Source of the DNA: an uncultured Oscillibacter sp.
GTDB taxonomy: Bacteria; Bacillota; Clostridia; Oscillospirales; Oscillospiraceae
DNA: 43,625 nucleotides
Assembly: GCA_910588005.1 (NCBI GenBank)
Contig: CAJUQM010000022.1
Coordinates: 1 to 43,625, forward strand
Reading direction: 5' to 3'
The notes below the pieces were generated by a model. That model did not search any database. It saw nothing but the letters and a program-made list of their open reading frames with translations, and was not told the origin of the DNA. Of the stretch, positions 1-7,193 are shown piece by piece; the first letter of the stretch is position 1, and each line of letters starts with the position of its first letter. Position numbers and translations under genes: made by a program.

Positions 1-16
1 CAAGAGGTTTCAGGAT

Positions 17-478
17 ATGACAAGAATACTTTTCGTCTGCCACGGCAACATTTGCCGCAGTCCAATGGCCGAGTTCGTGATGAAAGACCTGGTGAAGAAA
101 GCGAGGCTGGACGCGGAATTCCACATCGAGTCCGCGGCAACCAGTACCGAGGAGATCGGCAATCCTGTCTATCCCCCAGCCCGCCGCAAACTGGCGGAGC
201 ATGGGATCAGCTGCGCCGGAAAAACCTCCCGGCAGCTCACCAGCGCCGACTACAAACAATACGATCTCCTGATCGGAATGGACCGGGCCAACATCCGGAA
301 TATGAACCGGATCTGCGGCGGCGATCCAGCGGGAAAGCTCCACCTGCTGATGGAGTTTACCGACCGCCCCGGCGATGTTGCTGATCCATGGTATACTGGT
401 GACTTTGAAACTACCTGGCGGGATGTGCTGGCCGGGTGTTTGGGATTGCTGCAGGCAGTAAAAGAGGAACGTTTTTGA
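17..478 (+). CDS. Low-molecular-weight protein tyrosine phosphatase
   Basis: This 153-residue protein has the full length of the low-molecular-weight tyrosine phosphatase family, which hydrolyses phosphotyrosine in the cytoplasm through a phosphocysteine intermediate. The N-terminal P-loop CHGNICRS (residues 8-15) carries the nucleophile Cys8 and Arg14, and the general-acid aspartate is in DPW at 123-125. The ATG follows a purine-rich stretch (AGAGG...AGGAT). Its stop codon overlaps the ATG of the next gene (TGATG), so the two are translationally coupled. In Firmicutes such enzymes often act on tyrosine kinases of capsule synthesis or on protein arginine phosphate; no kinase is visible here, so the substrate is unknown. 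The family call is firm. Confidence 0.93.
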   Translation: MTRILFVCHGNICRSPMAEFVMKDLVKKARLDAEFHIESAATSTEEIGNPVYPPARRKLAEHGISCAGKTSRQLTSADYKQYDLLIGMDRANIRNMNRICGGDPAGKLHLLMEFTDRPGDVADPWYTGDFETTWRDVLAGCLGLLQAVKEERF

Positions 479-699
479 TGTTCGGCAGGCGAAAAAAGCA
501 TGCGGTACCACCCTATGACAAGGCTGGGAAAGTTCCTGTGATTCGTTCCAGTATCTGTACCGGAGAGCAGGTGGTGGGCTTCAAGGACCCTGTCAGCGGG
601 AGGTTCGATGAGCTGATGCTGATCCGCAGCGGCGGTGATCTTGCGGAGTTTTGCTCTCAGTACCAGGTCGACAAGAACGATATCCAGCGGGAATGGTAG
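478..699 (+). CDS. Small conserved-looking protein, function unknown (73 aa)
   Basis: The ATG at 478 overlaps the stop of the phosphatase gene, which is why I prefer it to an upstream in-frame start inside that gene. The product is 73 residues: a basic N-terminus (FGRRKKH), a central segment with GEQVVGF and RFDELMLIR, and an acidic C-terminal tail. There is no signal peptide or membrane segment. Proteins that look like this are, as far as I recall, often deposited in Clostridia as 'aspartate dehydrogenase'; that name cannot be right for a 73-residue chain with no nucleotide-binding motif. It sits between the phosphatase and the RhuM gene with only 15 bases to the latter, so a three-gene operon is likely. 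Confidence 0.75.
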   Translation: MFGRRKKHAVPPYDKAGKVPVIRSSICTGEQVVGFKDPVSGRFDELMLIRSGGDLAEFCSQYQVDKNDIQREW

Positions 700-714
700 T
701 GGGAGAATTGTTGT

Positions 715-1728
715 ATGGCTAAAAAGAAAAACGAGTTCACCATCCGTTCCAGCGCCGCCGAGTATCTCACCTTTGTAGCCTCCACCGGCGACAGCGCGGA
801 GAGTATCGAAATGCGGTATGAGGATGAGAATATCTGGCTGACCCAAAAGATGATGGCAGGACTGTACAATGTAGACGTGCGAACCATCAATTACCATATT
901 GGAAAAGTGTTCGAGGATTCCGAGTTAGAAGAAGAGGCAACTATCCGAAAATTTCGGATAGTTCAATTTGAGGGTAACCGTCAGATCAGCCGTGAGGTAC
1001 AGCACTATAATCTGCAAATGATCATTGCGGTGGGTTTCAAAGTAAACAATGAACGGGCTGTTCAGTTCCGCAAATGGGCCAACACAATCGTCAAGGACTA
1101 CACGATCAAAGGGTGGGTCATGGACGGGGAGCGGCTGAAGAATGGCGGCACTGTCCTGACAGAAAAGTATTTTGAGGAGCAGCTGGAGAAAATCCGGGAG
1201 ATCCGGCTGTCCGAGCGGAAGTTTTATCAGAAGATCACCGATATCTATGCCACAGCCCTTGACTATGACAGGACAGCGAAAACAACCAAAGAATTTTTCG
1301 ACAAGGTCCAGAACAAAATGCATTTTGCGGTACACGGACACACCGTTGCCGAGGTGATATATTACCGGGCCAATGCCGACCAGCCGCACATGGGGCTGAC
1401 ATCGTGGAAAGACGCGCCTCTTGGGAAGATTATGAAAAGCGACGTCCCCATTGCAAAGAATTACCTGGCGGAGGATGAGCTGTACTCGCTGGAATGTATC
1501 GTATCCGCATATCTTGACTTAGCGGAGGAGCGGATCCGGCGGCATATCCCCATGACGATGGAGGATTGGGCTAAACGGTTGGATATTTTCCTGATGGCGG
1601 ATGACCGGGAGATACTGACAAATGCCGGAACGATTACCGCTGAGATCGCAAAGGCCCATACCGAAAGTGAATTTGAGCGATACCGGATCATCCAGGATCG
1701 ATTGTATGAGAGCGATTATGATCTTTGA
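715..1728 (+). CDS. RhuM family protein
   Basis: The 337-residue product matches the RhuM ('virulence protein RhuM') family in length and in its motif string. The N-terminal half holds the winged-helix-like segment IWLTQKMMAGLYNVDVRTIN, followed by SREVQHYNLQMIIAVGFKVN and RAVQFRKWAN. The C-terminal half holds the HGHTVAEVIYYRANA region and a helical end. RhuM was named from a Salmonella pathogenicity island. Its molecular role is not established, but the fold of the first part suggests DNA binding, and family members are commonly found on mobile or accessory DNA. Here the gene is preceded by the phosphatase and a small protein, and its stop codon abuts a fragment of an IS256-type transposase, consistent with an accessory island. 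No role beyond the family can be read from the sequence. Confidence 0.88.
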   Translation: MAKKKNEFTIRSSAAEYLTFVASTGDSAESIEMRYEDENIWLTQKMMAGLYNVDVRTINYHIGKVFEDSELEEEATIRKFRIVQFEGNRQISREVQHYNLQMIIAVGFKVNNERAVQFRKWANTIVKDYTIKGWVMDGERLKNGGTVLTEKYFEEQLEKIREIRLSERKFYQKITDIYATALDYDRTAKTTKEFFDKVQNKMHFAVHGHTVAEVIYYRANADQPHMGLTSWKDAPLGKIMKSDVPIAKNYLAEDELYSLECIVSAYLDLAEERIRRHIPMTMEDWAKRLDIFLMADDREILTNAGTITAEIAKAHTESEFERYRIIQDRLYESDYDL

Positions 1729-1777
1729 TTTGCCCCTTGATTGCTTCCTCGTTTAGCTGTACAATCTTCTCGGACAT
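1727..1777 (-). pseudogene. 5' fragment of an IS256-family transposase
   Basis: Read on the minus strand from the ATG at 1777, the first 17 codons give MSEKIVQLNEEAIKGQI, which I recognise as the N-terminus typical of clostridial IS256-family (Mutator type) transposases of about 400 residues. A ribosome binding site AAAGGAG lies 9-10 bases before the ATG. The similarity stops at about 1727, where the frame runs into the 3' end of the RhuM gene on the other strand. Only the leading tip of the transposase is left, so this is debris of an element that was deleted or recombined at the RhuM stop codon. The family call is from memory. Confidence 0.65.
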
Positions 1778-1844
1778 AGTTTGTAGGCTCCTTTCAGAAT
1801 GGTGTGTCGCTGCTTCATTCTGCCAGAGGGCTGCAAACTATGTC
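1773..1844 (-). repeat. Long imperfect hairpin in the IS remnant leader, covering the transposase RBS and start
   Basis: GACATAGTTTG (1773-1783) pairs with CAAACTATGTC (1834-1844), and CAGAATG (1795-1801) pairs with CATTCTG (1816-1822), so the two 29-base arms match over most of their length around a 14-base loop. On the minus strand the distal arm contains the transposase ribosome binding site (AAAGGAG) and its ATG. A hairpin that hides the start site from transcripts entering the element is a known way for insertion sequences to limit transposase translation. Confidence 0.7.
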
Positions 1845-2182
1845 TCTTTGTGTTTTTGCGAAACTTATTCTACCTTATCCAAAAACGCTTAAAAAAGTAT
1901 ATATGACTCGTAATGCTGAACAGGCCCGGCTAATCGTTAGCAGTGCAAACGCGACGATGAGGGCATCGTCAAAAATTTTTAAGGCGGCACATTGGAATGA
2001 GATCCGCTGTTTGGGCCTTTTGGCATTTTTCAAACTGGGCCTAAATTTGCTGATTTTTTCGCCGGAGGTATTGACCGTAGCATGGGCGGATTTTGTGCCG
2101 GGGTGTTGTATATACTGCTGATGCAAGCAGGGGGGAGGCGGCCTGCTGGCTTCCTCATGAAAGGGGCGCCACAGAGTTGTTG
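1845..2182. other. Non-coding stretch after the IS remnant
   Basis: About 340 bases between the IS remnant and the hairpins at 2183-2259 hold no gene I can support. An open frame of 105 codons on the plus strand (1804-2121) crosses the hairpin arm, has no ribosome binding site and encodes nothing recognisable. A short hairpin CTGCT-N6-AGCAG lies near 2116-2131. The stretch is probably residual sequence between the accessory segment and the GNAT operon. Confidence 0.5.
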
Positions 2183-2216
2183 TACCGCGGTGATTCCGCT
2201 GCGGTATTTCTTTTTT
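2183..2216 (+). terminator. Rho-independent terminator, plus strand
   Basis: TACCGC (2183-2188) pairs with GCGGTA (2201-2206), with extra G-C pairing inside, followed by TTTCTTTTTT. No intact plus-strand gene ends just before it, so it may terminate read-through from the RhuM segment or be a relic. Confidence 0.6.
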
Positions 2217-2259
2217 GCAAAAAGGCGGCCGCATGACGTTTTTCCGTCATGCGGCCGCC
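2217..2259 (-). terminator. Rho-independent terminator of the GNAT operon
   Basis: A perfect 15-bp stem, GGCGGCCGCATGACG (2224-2238) with its complement at 2245-2259, has a six-base loop. Read on the minus strand it is followed at once by TTTTTGCAAAAAAG. It lies about 85 bases after the GNAT stop codon. Confidence 0.85.
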
Positions 2260-2344
2260 GGCCGTTAGAAAGACTTTTTTACCGGGAAGGGTCCTTTTAA
2301 GCGGAGCCGCTTTGCCGCTCAGGATCAGGGACCCGGTTTGGGTT

Positions 2345-2980
2345 CTATTCAAGGAAAGAGCGGCTCATGATATAAAACTCCTCTTGGCTGGGCAGGTGTT
2401 TTCTTTCCATTTTGTCAAGGCTTTCGTCATACCGCAGGGCATCCTGCTCGCTGATGTTCATAACAGGACTGTGATAGTAAAACCATTTCCGCCCGTCTAA
2501 GGCGGCGGGTTTCAGTTCTTTTATCAACATAGCCGCCGGAAATTTCCCGCCCTCCAGGCAGACATTGTATTTTTTGCAGCTTCGAAAGCCGCGGCTTACA
2601 TAGTTGGCAGGACTTCCTAAAATGACAACCACATCATAGCCCATCGCTGCCGCGTGCTCAAAGGAGTGGTCTATGAGGGCCTTTCCGTAGCCCTGCCGCT
2701 GGTACTCCGGCTTGACAAAGATGGGGCCGAAGGTGAGAATCGGCTTCTCCGCTCCGGTTTCATCTACCAATTTGGCCTTTGTATACATGATATTTCCAAT
2801 CACTTGGCCGTCCAGTTCTATAACAAAGTCCAGCTCCGGGATGAAGTCCTTGTGTCCGCGCATGATGTGGACCAAGTAGTGCTCCACGCATCCGGGAATA
2901 TAGAGGTTATAAAAGGCGCGTCTGGCTAGATGCTCCACAATCTGATAATCCGCCGGGGTTTCATTTCGAATCTTTAGCAT
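2345..2980 (-). CDS. GNAT family N-acetyltransferase
   Basis: This 211-residue protein has the GNAT fold signature: an N-terminal beta-alpha segment (LKIRNETPADYQIVEHLARR), the central strand ILTFGPIFVKPEYQ and the acetyl-CoA pyrophosphate loop QRQGYGKAL. Then comes a segment with VVVILGSPANYVSRGF, the usual form in the subgroup that acetylates small molecules or peptides. The ATG at 2980 is preceded by AGGAG at a good distance. A longer open frame to 3193 has no ribosome binding site and overlaps the upstream gene. The gene follows an 81-residue protein after 44 bases and is closed by the terminator at 2217-2259. The acceptor substrate cannot be told from the sequence. Confidence 0.9.
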   Translation of the reverse strand: MLKIRNETPADYQIVEHLARRAFYNLYIPGCVEHYLVHIMRGHKDFIPELDFVIELDGQVIGNIMYTKAKLVDETGAEKPILTFGPIFVKPEYQRQGYGKALIDHSFEHAAAMGYDVVVILGSPANYVSRGFRSCKKYNVCLEGGKFPAAMLIKELKPAALDGRKWFYYHSPVMNISEQDALRYDESLDKMERKHLPSQEEFYIMSRSFLE

Positions 2981-3024
2981 GTCTCGCTCCTTTGAGTGGT
3001 TGGCAAACCGCGCTGCCTGCGGGA

Positions 3025-3270
3025 TCACACGCTGAAATTCAACTGACGGTAATAGCCGTCGCACACGCGGCAGATGGGTTTGTCCGCAATCTCCGGCCGG
3101 TTTGGGCCATAGAGCAGCCGGCCGGCCGTATAGCCCACACCGTTGACATAGACGCACTCTCCGGCGCTGTGGCTTCCAAACGTTGTCAGCCAAGTAAGGG
3201 CCTCGCGCACGGTGCAGCCCTGCCGCAGATCTCCGCTCTCATCCCAGAGCGGATCGTAATCTAATTCCAT
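3025..3270 (-). CDS. Hypothetical protein (81 aa) upstream of GNAT
   Basis: The start at 3270 is chosen because GGAGG stands ten bases before this ATG. Upstream in-frame ATGs at 3291 and 3378 lack a ribosome binding site, and the latter lies upstream of the promoter's -10 and so cannot be in the transcript. The 81-residue product (MELDYDPLWDESGDLRQGC...) is acidic at the start and has three cysteines, one C-x2-C pair near the end, and no membrane segment. I recognise no family. A promoter at 3310-3338 and the 44-base gap to the GNAT gene make a two-gene operon likely, so its role may be tied to the acetyltransferase. Confidence 0.65.
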   Translation of the reverse strand: MELDYDPLWDESGDLRQGCTVREALTWLTTFGSHSAGECVYVNGVGYTAGRLLYGPNRPEIADKPICRVCDGYYRQLNFSV

Positions 3271-3309
3271 ATCACAGGATCCTCCATTCATTTTTTGCAG
3301 CTGCTCAAT

Positions 3310-3338
3310 ATTGTAGCTGGATATTATTGGAAAGGCAA
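3310..3338 (-). promoter_or_regulatory. Sigma-A type promoter for the small protein-GNAT operon
   Basis: On the minus strand, TTGCCT (3338-3333) and TACAAT (3315-3310) are separated by 17 bases. The -10 ends 40 bases before the chosen start codon at 3270. Confidence 0.65.
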
Positions 3339-3581
3339 TGGCGGGGACGCAGAAAAAGAAAAAAATTTTCGGAATCATTCAGGCTTGACAGGGGGCGGGC
3401 TTTATTGTATGGCCTTCTCCGCCTGGGTAAAAGCTGATTTGCAAATTTGGGGCAGTCTGCACAGACCCGGTTGACGGATCAGCTTTAAAAATCCCAGGCC
3501 GTCAGCAAGCGGGTTGAGGCCGACGCCCGCCTGTTTGGAATCTTCCGAAAGCGGAGCCGCCCAAGGGGAAGGCGCAGGGAT

Positions 3582-4472
3582 TCATGTATTTCGCACGGCG
3601 TTCAGCACATCTTGATGAAAAAGCCGTTCAATCACAGAGAGAGGACGGTCTTTCCGGTGAACCATGACGGCATGGGTGGAAAAATCCGCGTCGCTTACCC
3701 GCAAGATCCGGATATTGGGATTTCCCAGGGCCACCGCGTCGCTGAGCGTGACCCGTGCCACCAGGGAGCGGTCCCGCATAATGAGGTTGCAGATCTGCAG
3801 GGCTTGATTCGTCTCAAAGACAATGGTGGGGCAGATTTTGCGCGCGCGGAGCAATTCATCCATCTTGCGGCGGATGGCGGTTCGCTGTTCCGGGACGATC
3901 ATCCGGGTGTTTTGGAGCTGGTCCAGTGTAATCTGATCATACGCCGCCAAAGGATGGTCCTGGTGGACGATAAAGCAGTGCTCTACCTGGAAGAGAGGAT
4001 GAACCTCAAACCGGGCGCACCAGTCCAGCTCATAGCAGATCGCAAAGCTGCATTCGTCCGCGTCCAGGTATCGGGGACATTCGGCGGAATAGCACTCACC
4101 GATGGAGATCTCCATGTCGGAGTCGTTTCCCAGCAAAAATTGCTGCAGGGCAGGGGGGCTTTTGGCAATAATGCTGTAGACGCAGAGGATAAAAAGGTTC
4201 CGGTTTGATTTGGTTCCAACGGAGCGGTAATGGTTCTGCAATGTGTCAAAGCTGCTGACAAGGTCAGCGGCGTGGTCCAAAAAATACTGGCCGTGCTCTG
4301 TCAAAACCAGGGAGTTTCCCTTTCGGTAAAAGAGATCGCAGCCCAGCTCCTGCTCAAGGCGGCGGATGGCGCTGCTCAGCCCCTGCTGTGAGATAAAAAG
4401 GCTGCCGGCGGCCTGGGAGATGCTTCCGAATTTGCAGATTTCCAAAAAATATCGCATTTGGCGAATATCCAC
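3582..4472 (-). CDS. LysR family transcriptional regulator
   Basis: The 296-residue product has the standard LysR layout. An N-terminal winged helix-turn-helix (residues 1-60: MRYFLEICKFGSISQAAGSL, then SQQGLSSAIRRLEQELGC) is followed by a linker helix and a periplasmic-binding-type effector domain. In the latter, FIVHQDHPLAAYDQITLDQL and the last segment on STHAVMVHRKDRPLSVIERL are typical. The gene diverges from the acyl-CoA transferase gene with 340 bases between them, the usual arrangement for a LysR that controls its neighbour in response to a pathway metabolite. A 17-bp palindrome ATTCG-N7-CGAAT in the target promoter fits a T-N11-A LysR box. The effector is unknown, probably an organic acid or acyl-CoA of the adjacent pathway. 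Confidence 0.95.
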   Translation of the reverse strand: MDIRQMRYFLEICKFGSISQAAGSLFISQQGLSSAIRRLEQELGCDLFYRKGNSLVLTEHGQYFLDHAADLVSSFDTLQNHYRSVGTKSNRNLFILCVYSIIAKSPPALQQFLLGNDSDMEISIGECYSAECPRYLDADECSFAICYELDWCARFEVHPLFQVEHCFIVHQDHPLAAYDQITLDQLQNTRMIVPEQRTAIRRKMDELLRARKICPTIVFETNQALQICNLIMRDRSLVARVTLSDAVALGNPNIRILRVSDADFSTHAVMVHRKDRPLSVIERLFHQDVLNAVRNT

Positions 4473-4558
4473 TGGCGGGCCTCCTCTCTTCTCCGCTTTG
4501 GGGAAAGTACATTTGGAAAAAGGTGCTTTGTAAAAAAAGCGAAGATATCACCTCACTA

Positions 4559-4587
4559 AAACTAGCACGAAATTTTCAGAATGTCAA
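4559..4587 (-). promoter_or_regulatory. Possible lysR promoter
   Basis: On the minus strand there is a perfect TTGACA (4587-4582), then 17 bases and TAGTTT (4564-4559). The -10 is a poor match, so this is tentative. Confidence 0.4.
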
Positions 4588-4703
4588 TCTATTTCGCACA
4601 TATATTGCAAAAACCAAGTGGGCAGACAAACGGTATTCGTGAAAATTACCAGAAAGAGAATATTGTACCTCCACAACTGTACAGTTCAAATACAAGCGCC
4701 GCT

Positions 4704-4729
4704 TGTTAACAGCGTGTATTCCTGCTGTT
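4704..4729 (+). promoter_or_regulatory. Stacked inverted repeats upstream of the CoA transferase promoter
   Basis: TGTTAACA is a perfect palindrome at 4704-4711. AACAGC (4708-4713) and GCTGTT (4724-4729) form a second inverted repeat with a 10-base spacer that ends on the -35. TTGTTAA resembles half of a Rex (NADH-sensing repressor) operator, which would suit a fermentative gene, but the second half is not present at the expected place. Confidence 0.45.
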
Positions 4730-4757
4730 TGTGATTCGACAATAGCGAATATATAAT
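4729..4757 (+). promoter_or_regulatory. Promoter of the acyl-CoA transferase operon
   Basis: TTGTGA (4729-4734), 17 bases, TATAAT (4752-4757). The -10 is perfect and the -35 matches at four of six positions, as expected for an activator-dependent or regulated promoter. Confidence 0.75.
4734..4750 (+). promoter_or_regulatory. Putative LysR operator ATTCG-N7-CGAAT (copy 1)
   Basis: ATTCG-acaatag-CGAAT is a 17-bp interrupted palindrome filling the spacer between -35 and -10. Its third T and fifteenth A are 11 bases apart, as in the LysR T-N11-A box. The same palindrome with a different core recurs at 10655-10671. Confidence 0.65.
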
Positions 4758-4813
4758 GAAATCAACAAACAGAGCGGAAGTTACCGATATGAAAAAAGAA
4801 AGGGATGAGGCTT

Positions 4814-6130
4814 ATGGATTATCAAGCGATGTATGCGGCGAAGCTGACAGATAAGGAAACGGCGATGAACCTGGTCAGATCCCATGACCGGATCATGGTC
4901 TACGGCGGCGCCAATGTGTTTTTAACCAGCCTTTGTGAGCGCAGCGGCAGCCTGGAGGGCGTGGAACTGTACTCCATGTTCATGCTGAACCAGGACTATC
5001 CCTTCCTCCGCGGCGAGACGGAGGGACGGATCGACCACTATGGTACGTTTCTGAGTCCCCCCATGCGCAAGGCGCAGGCGGACGGACACCCCCAGGGCGT
5101 TATCCTGGCGCATTACAGCGATACGGACCGCATGGTGCAGGAGCGGATCAAGCCTACGTTTATGTTTGTTCAGTGCACGCCGATGGACGAAGAGGGATAC
5201 TTCTACATGGGGTTTAACTCCCTGGGCCACAAGGTGGGCGCGGAGATAGCGGAGCGGATCGTTGTCCAGGTCAATCCGCGGCTGCCCCGGATCTTGGGAG
5301 AGTGCAACAAGCTCCACATCAGTAAGGTGACCGCCGTTTTTGAAGAGGAGGCTGCCCTCTACACCGCGGCCAAAAAAGAGGTCTTTGACGAGACGGATTA
5401 TAAGGCGGCCCGGCTGATTGCCGAGCGGATTCCGGACGGCGCCACCTTGCAGATCGGCGTTGGCCGTGTGCCCGACGCGGTGGGGAATCTCCTGTTTGAC
5501 CACAAGGACCTGGGCATTCACACGGAGCTGTTCTCCGTCTCTTTGATGGAACTGATGAAGGCCGGCGTTGTTACCAACAGCCGCAAGACCGTAAAACCGG
5601 GGAAGACCGTGTTTGCCTTTGCCGGTGGCCAGAGGGCTACCCAGGAGATCTACGACTACGTGGATAACAACGATCAGATTGAGATGAACCCCATCTCCTG
5701 GGTCAATGATCCCTATGTTGTGGCGCAGCTGAACGATTTCATCTCCATCAACTCCGCCATTGCGGTGGACCTGACCGGCCAGGTGTGCTCCGAGAGCATC
5801 GGCCTTACCACGTTCAGCGGTCCCGGCGGCCAGGCGGACTTCATCCGGGGGGCGAAGCTGGCGCCCAACGGCCAGTCTTACATCATGATCAACTCCACGG
5901 GCACAAAGAAAGACGGCACCCGCTTCTCCAAGATCAACCTGACCCTGGCGCCCGGCTCCGCCGTCACCGGCTCCCGGGCGGACGTGCAGTATATCGTCAC
6001 CGAGTACGGCGTTGCGGAGATCCGGTTCCGCAGCTTGGCGGAACGGGCAAAGGCGCTGATTTCCATCGCCCACCCCGAGTTCCGGGACAAGCTGACCTAT
6101 GACGCCAAGAAGGCCGGGTACTTTATTTGA
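4814..6130 (+). CDS. Acetyl-CoA hydrolase/transferase family acyl-CoA transferase
   Basis: This protein of 438 residues belongs to the family that moves CoA between acyl-CoA and a free acid (4-hydroxybutyrate, butyryl or acetyl-CoA transferases). The motif GIHTELFS carries the catalytic glutamate. Counted from the ATG at 4814 it is Glu238, the same number known for the Clostridium aminobutyricum 4-hydroxybutyrate CoA-transferase. The glycine-rich segments LQIGVGRVPDAVGN and TFSGPGGQADFIRGA are also present. An ATG at 4805 sits directly against the AAAGGG that serves 4814, so I prefer 4814. The gene heads the por operon 164 bases upstream of porCD. Acceptor and donor cannot be fixed from sequence; acetate as one partner is likely. 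Confidence 0.92.
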   Translation: MDYQAMYAAKLTDKETAMNLVRSHDRIMVYGGANVFLTSLCERSGSLEGVELYSMFMLNQDYPFLRGETEGRIDHYGTFLSPPMRKAQADGHPQGVILAHYSDTDRMVQERIKPTFMFVQCTPMDEEGYFYMGFNSLGHKVGAEIAERIVVQVNPRLPRILGECNKLHISKVTAVFEEEAALYTAAKKEVFDETDYKAARLIAERIPDGATLQIGVGRVPDAVGNLLFDHKDLGIHTELFSVSLMELMKAGVVTNSRKTVKPGKTVFAFAGGQRATQEIYDYVDNNDQIEMNPISWVNDPYVVAQLNDFISINSAIAVDLTGQVCSESIGLTTFSGPGGQADFIRGAKLAPNGQSYIMINSTGTKKDGTRFSKINLTLAPGSAVTGSRADVQYIVTEYGVAEIRFRSLAERAKALISIAHPEFRDKLTYDAKKAGYFI

Positions 6131-6294
6131 GGAATCGCGGAGCCGATCTCTCCGGGGGCTTCTGCGTTATAAATTTCCACCGCCAATCTGGGGGATCTTG
6201 GTTTCATTCCGTGTTTTCCAGATGCGTTGCACGCAGATGATACCAAATGAATTTCAGTGAGAAAATGCGAGTATTTTGAAAGGAATGGTGAAAA

Positions 6295-7179
6295 ATGAGC
6301 GAGATCAGATTACATGGGCGTGGAGGCCAGGGCGTCGTCGTCGCAGCGGAGGTTATGTCCAACGCCATGATGAGAAAGGGCCGGTACTGCTCCGTGTTCC
6401 CCTCCTTCGGCATTGAGCGCCGCGGCACTGCCGTCATCGCCTTTGCCCGTGTGGCCGATTCCCCTGTCCGTGAGAAGAGCAAGTGCTATCACCCCGATAT
6501 CCTGATGGTGTTTGACCCCTCTTTGCTGAATAAGCCTGAGACGTATGAGGGGTTCCGTACCGGCGGCGTCATCGTGGCCTGCGGCACCGATGTGAACGTG
6601 GTTCTGGCCTCCGGTGTCAAGCCCGGCAAGATCGTCATGGTGGACGGACTGAAGATCGCATTTGAGACGATTAAGAGGAACACCACCAACATGGTTATGC
6701 TGGGGACTCTGGCCAAGGCCTGTGACCTGGTGGCGCTGGATGACCTGAAAGAGGCCATGGTGGCCGGCCTGGGCAAGGCTCTGGCTGCGAAGAACGAGGT
6801 GGCCATGCAGCGCGGCTATGACGAGGCCGTTGTCTATACCTATGACGAGGTGGAGATGGAGGAGAAGGCGAAGCCCCTCTTCCTGGAGCACATCACCTCC
6901 TGCAAGCAGCCTCCTAAGCCGGAGTATGAGGCCCCCTGGTCCGATACCAGTGAGAAGTATCAGGTCACTCCCACCGGCACGTGGCGGTTCCGCCGCCCGG
7001 TGGTGGACAAGATGGGCTGCATCCGGTGCGGAATCTGCGCTACATACTGCCCCATTCAGTGCATCCGTCCTGACGCCGACGGCTATTACCTGCCGGACTA
7101 CGACTACTGCAAGGCCTGCGGCATCTGCGTCAACGAGTGCCCGAAAAAGACGATTTCCATGCAGCCGGAAGAGAAGTAA
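6295..7179 (+). CDS. porCD: 2-oxoacid:ferredoxin oxidoreductase, fused gamma-delta subunit
   Basis: The 294-residue chain joins the gamma domain (residues 1-185, starting with RLHGRGGQGVVVAAEV and including FPSFGIERRGTAVIAFAR) to a delta-type 2[4Fe-4S] ferredoxin domain. The cluster motifs are CIRCGICATYC at 242 and CKACGICVNEC at 272, each C-x2-C-x2-C-x3-C followed by proline. In separate-subunit enzymes these are two genes, so this is a fusion. It forms the cytoplasmic CoA-acylating 2-oxoacid dehydrogenase complex with porA and porB, passing electrons to ferredoxin. The start has AAAGGA ten bases upstream. The gap to porA is 14 bases. Pyruvate is the default substrate, but 2-oxoisovalerate or another 2-oxoacid is possible. 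Confidence 0.93.
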   Translation: MSEIRLHGRGGQGVVVAAEVMSNAMMRKGRYCSVFPSFGIERRGTAVIAFARVADSPVREKSKCYHPDILMVFDPSLLNKPETYEGFRTGGVIVACGTDVNVVLASGVKPGKIVMVDGLKIAFETIKRNTTNMVMLGTLAKACDLVALDDLKEAMVAGLGKALAAKNEVAMQRGYDEAVVYTYDEVEMEEKAKPLFLEHITSCKQPPKPEYEAPWSDTSEKYQVTPTGTWRFRRPVVDKMGCIRCGICATYCPIQCIRPDADGYYLPDYDYCKACGICVNECPKKTISMQPEEK

Positions 7180-7193
7180 GGAGGGAATTGATC

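Larger units (their letters stand above)
4473..4813. other. Divergent regulatory region between lysR and the CoA transferase gene
   Basis: This AT-rich stretch of 341 bases holds no gene. It contains a candidate lysR promoter on the minus strand (4559-4587), a CoA-transferase promoter on the plus strand (4729-4757), and three palindromic elements: TGTTAACA (4704-4711), AACAGC-N10-GCTGTT (4708-4729) and ATTCG-N7-CGAAT (4734-4750). A lone ATTCG half-site stands at 4635-4639. Confidence 0.75.

Noticed and set aside
1804..2121. A 105-codon plus-strand open frame after RhuM.
   Set aside because: It starts inside the IS leader hairpin, lacks a ribosome binding site and has no recognisable product.
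2150..2216. ACCGCGG followed by a terminator hairpin, resembling a T-box antiterminator.
   Set aside because: The conserved AGGGTGGNACCGCG is not matched (only ACCGCGG), no Stem I features are seen, and no plus-strand gene follows. It is listed only as a terminator.
4704..4711. TTGTTAAC as a full Rex operator before the CoA transferase gene.
   Set aside because: Only one half of the Rex consensus is present, and the palindrome is fully explained as TGTTAACA. Kept only as an inverted repeat.
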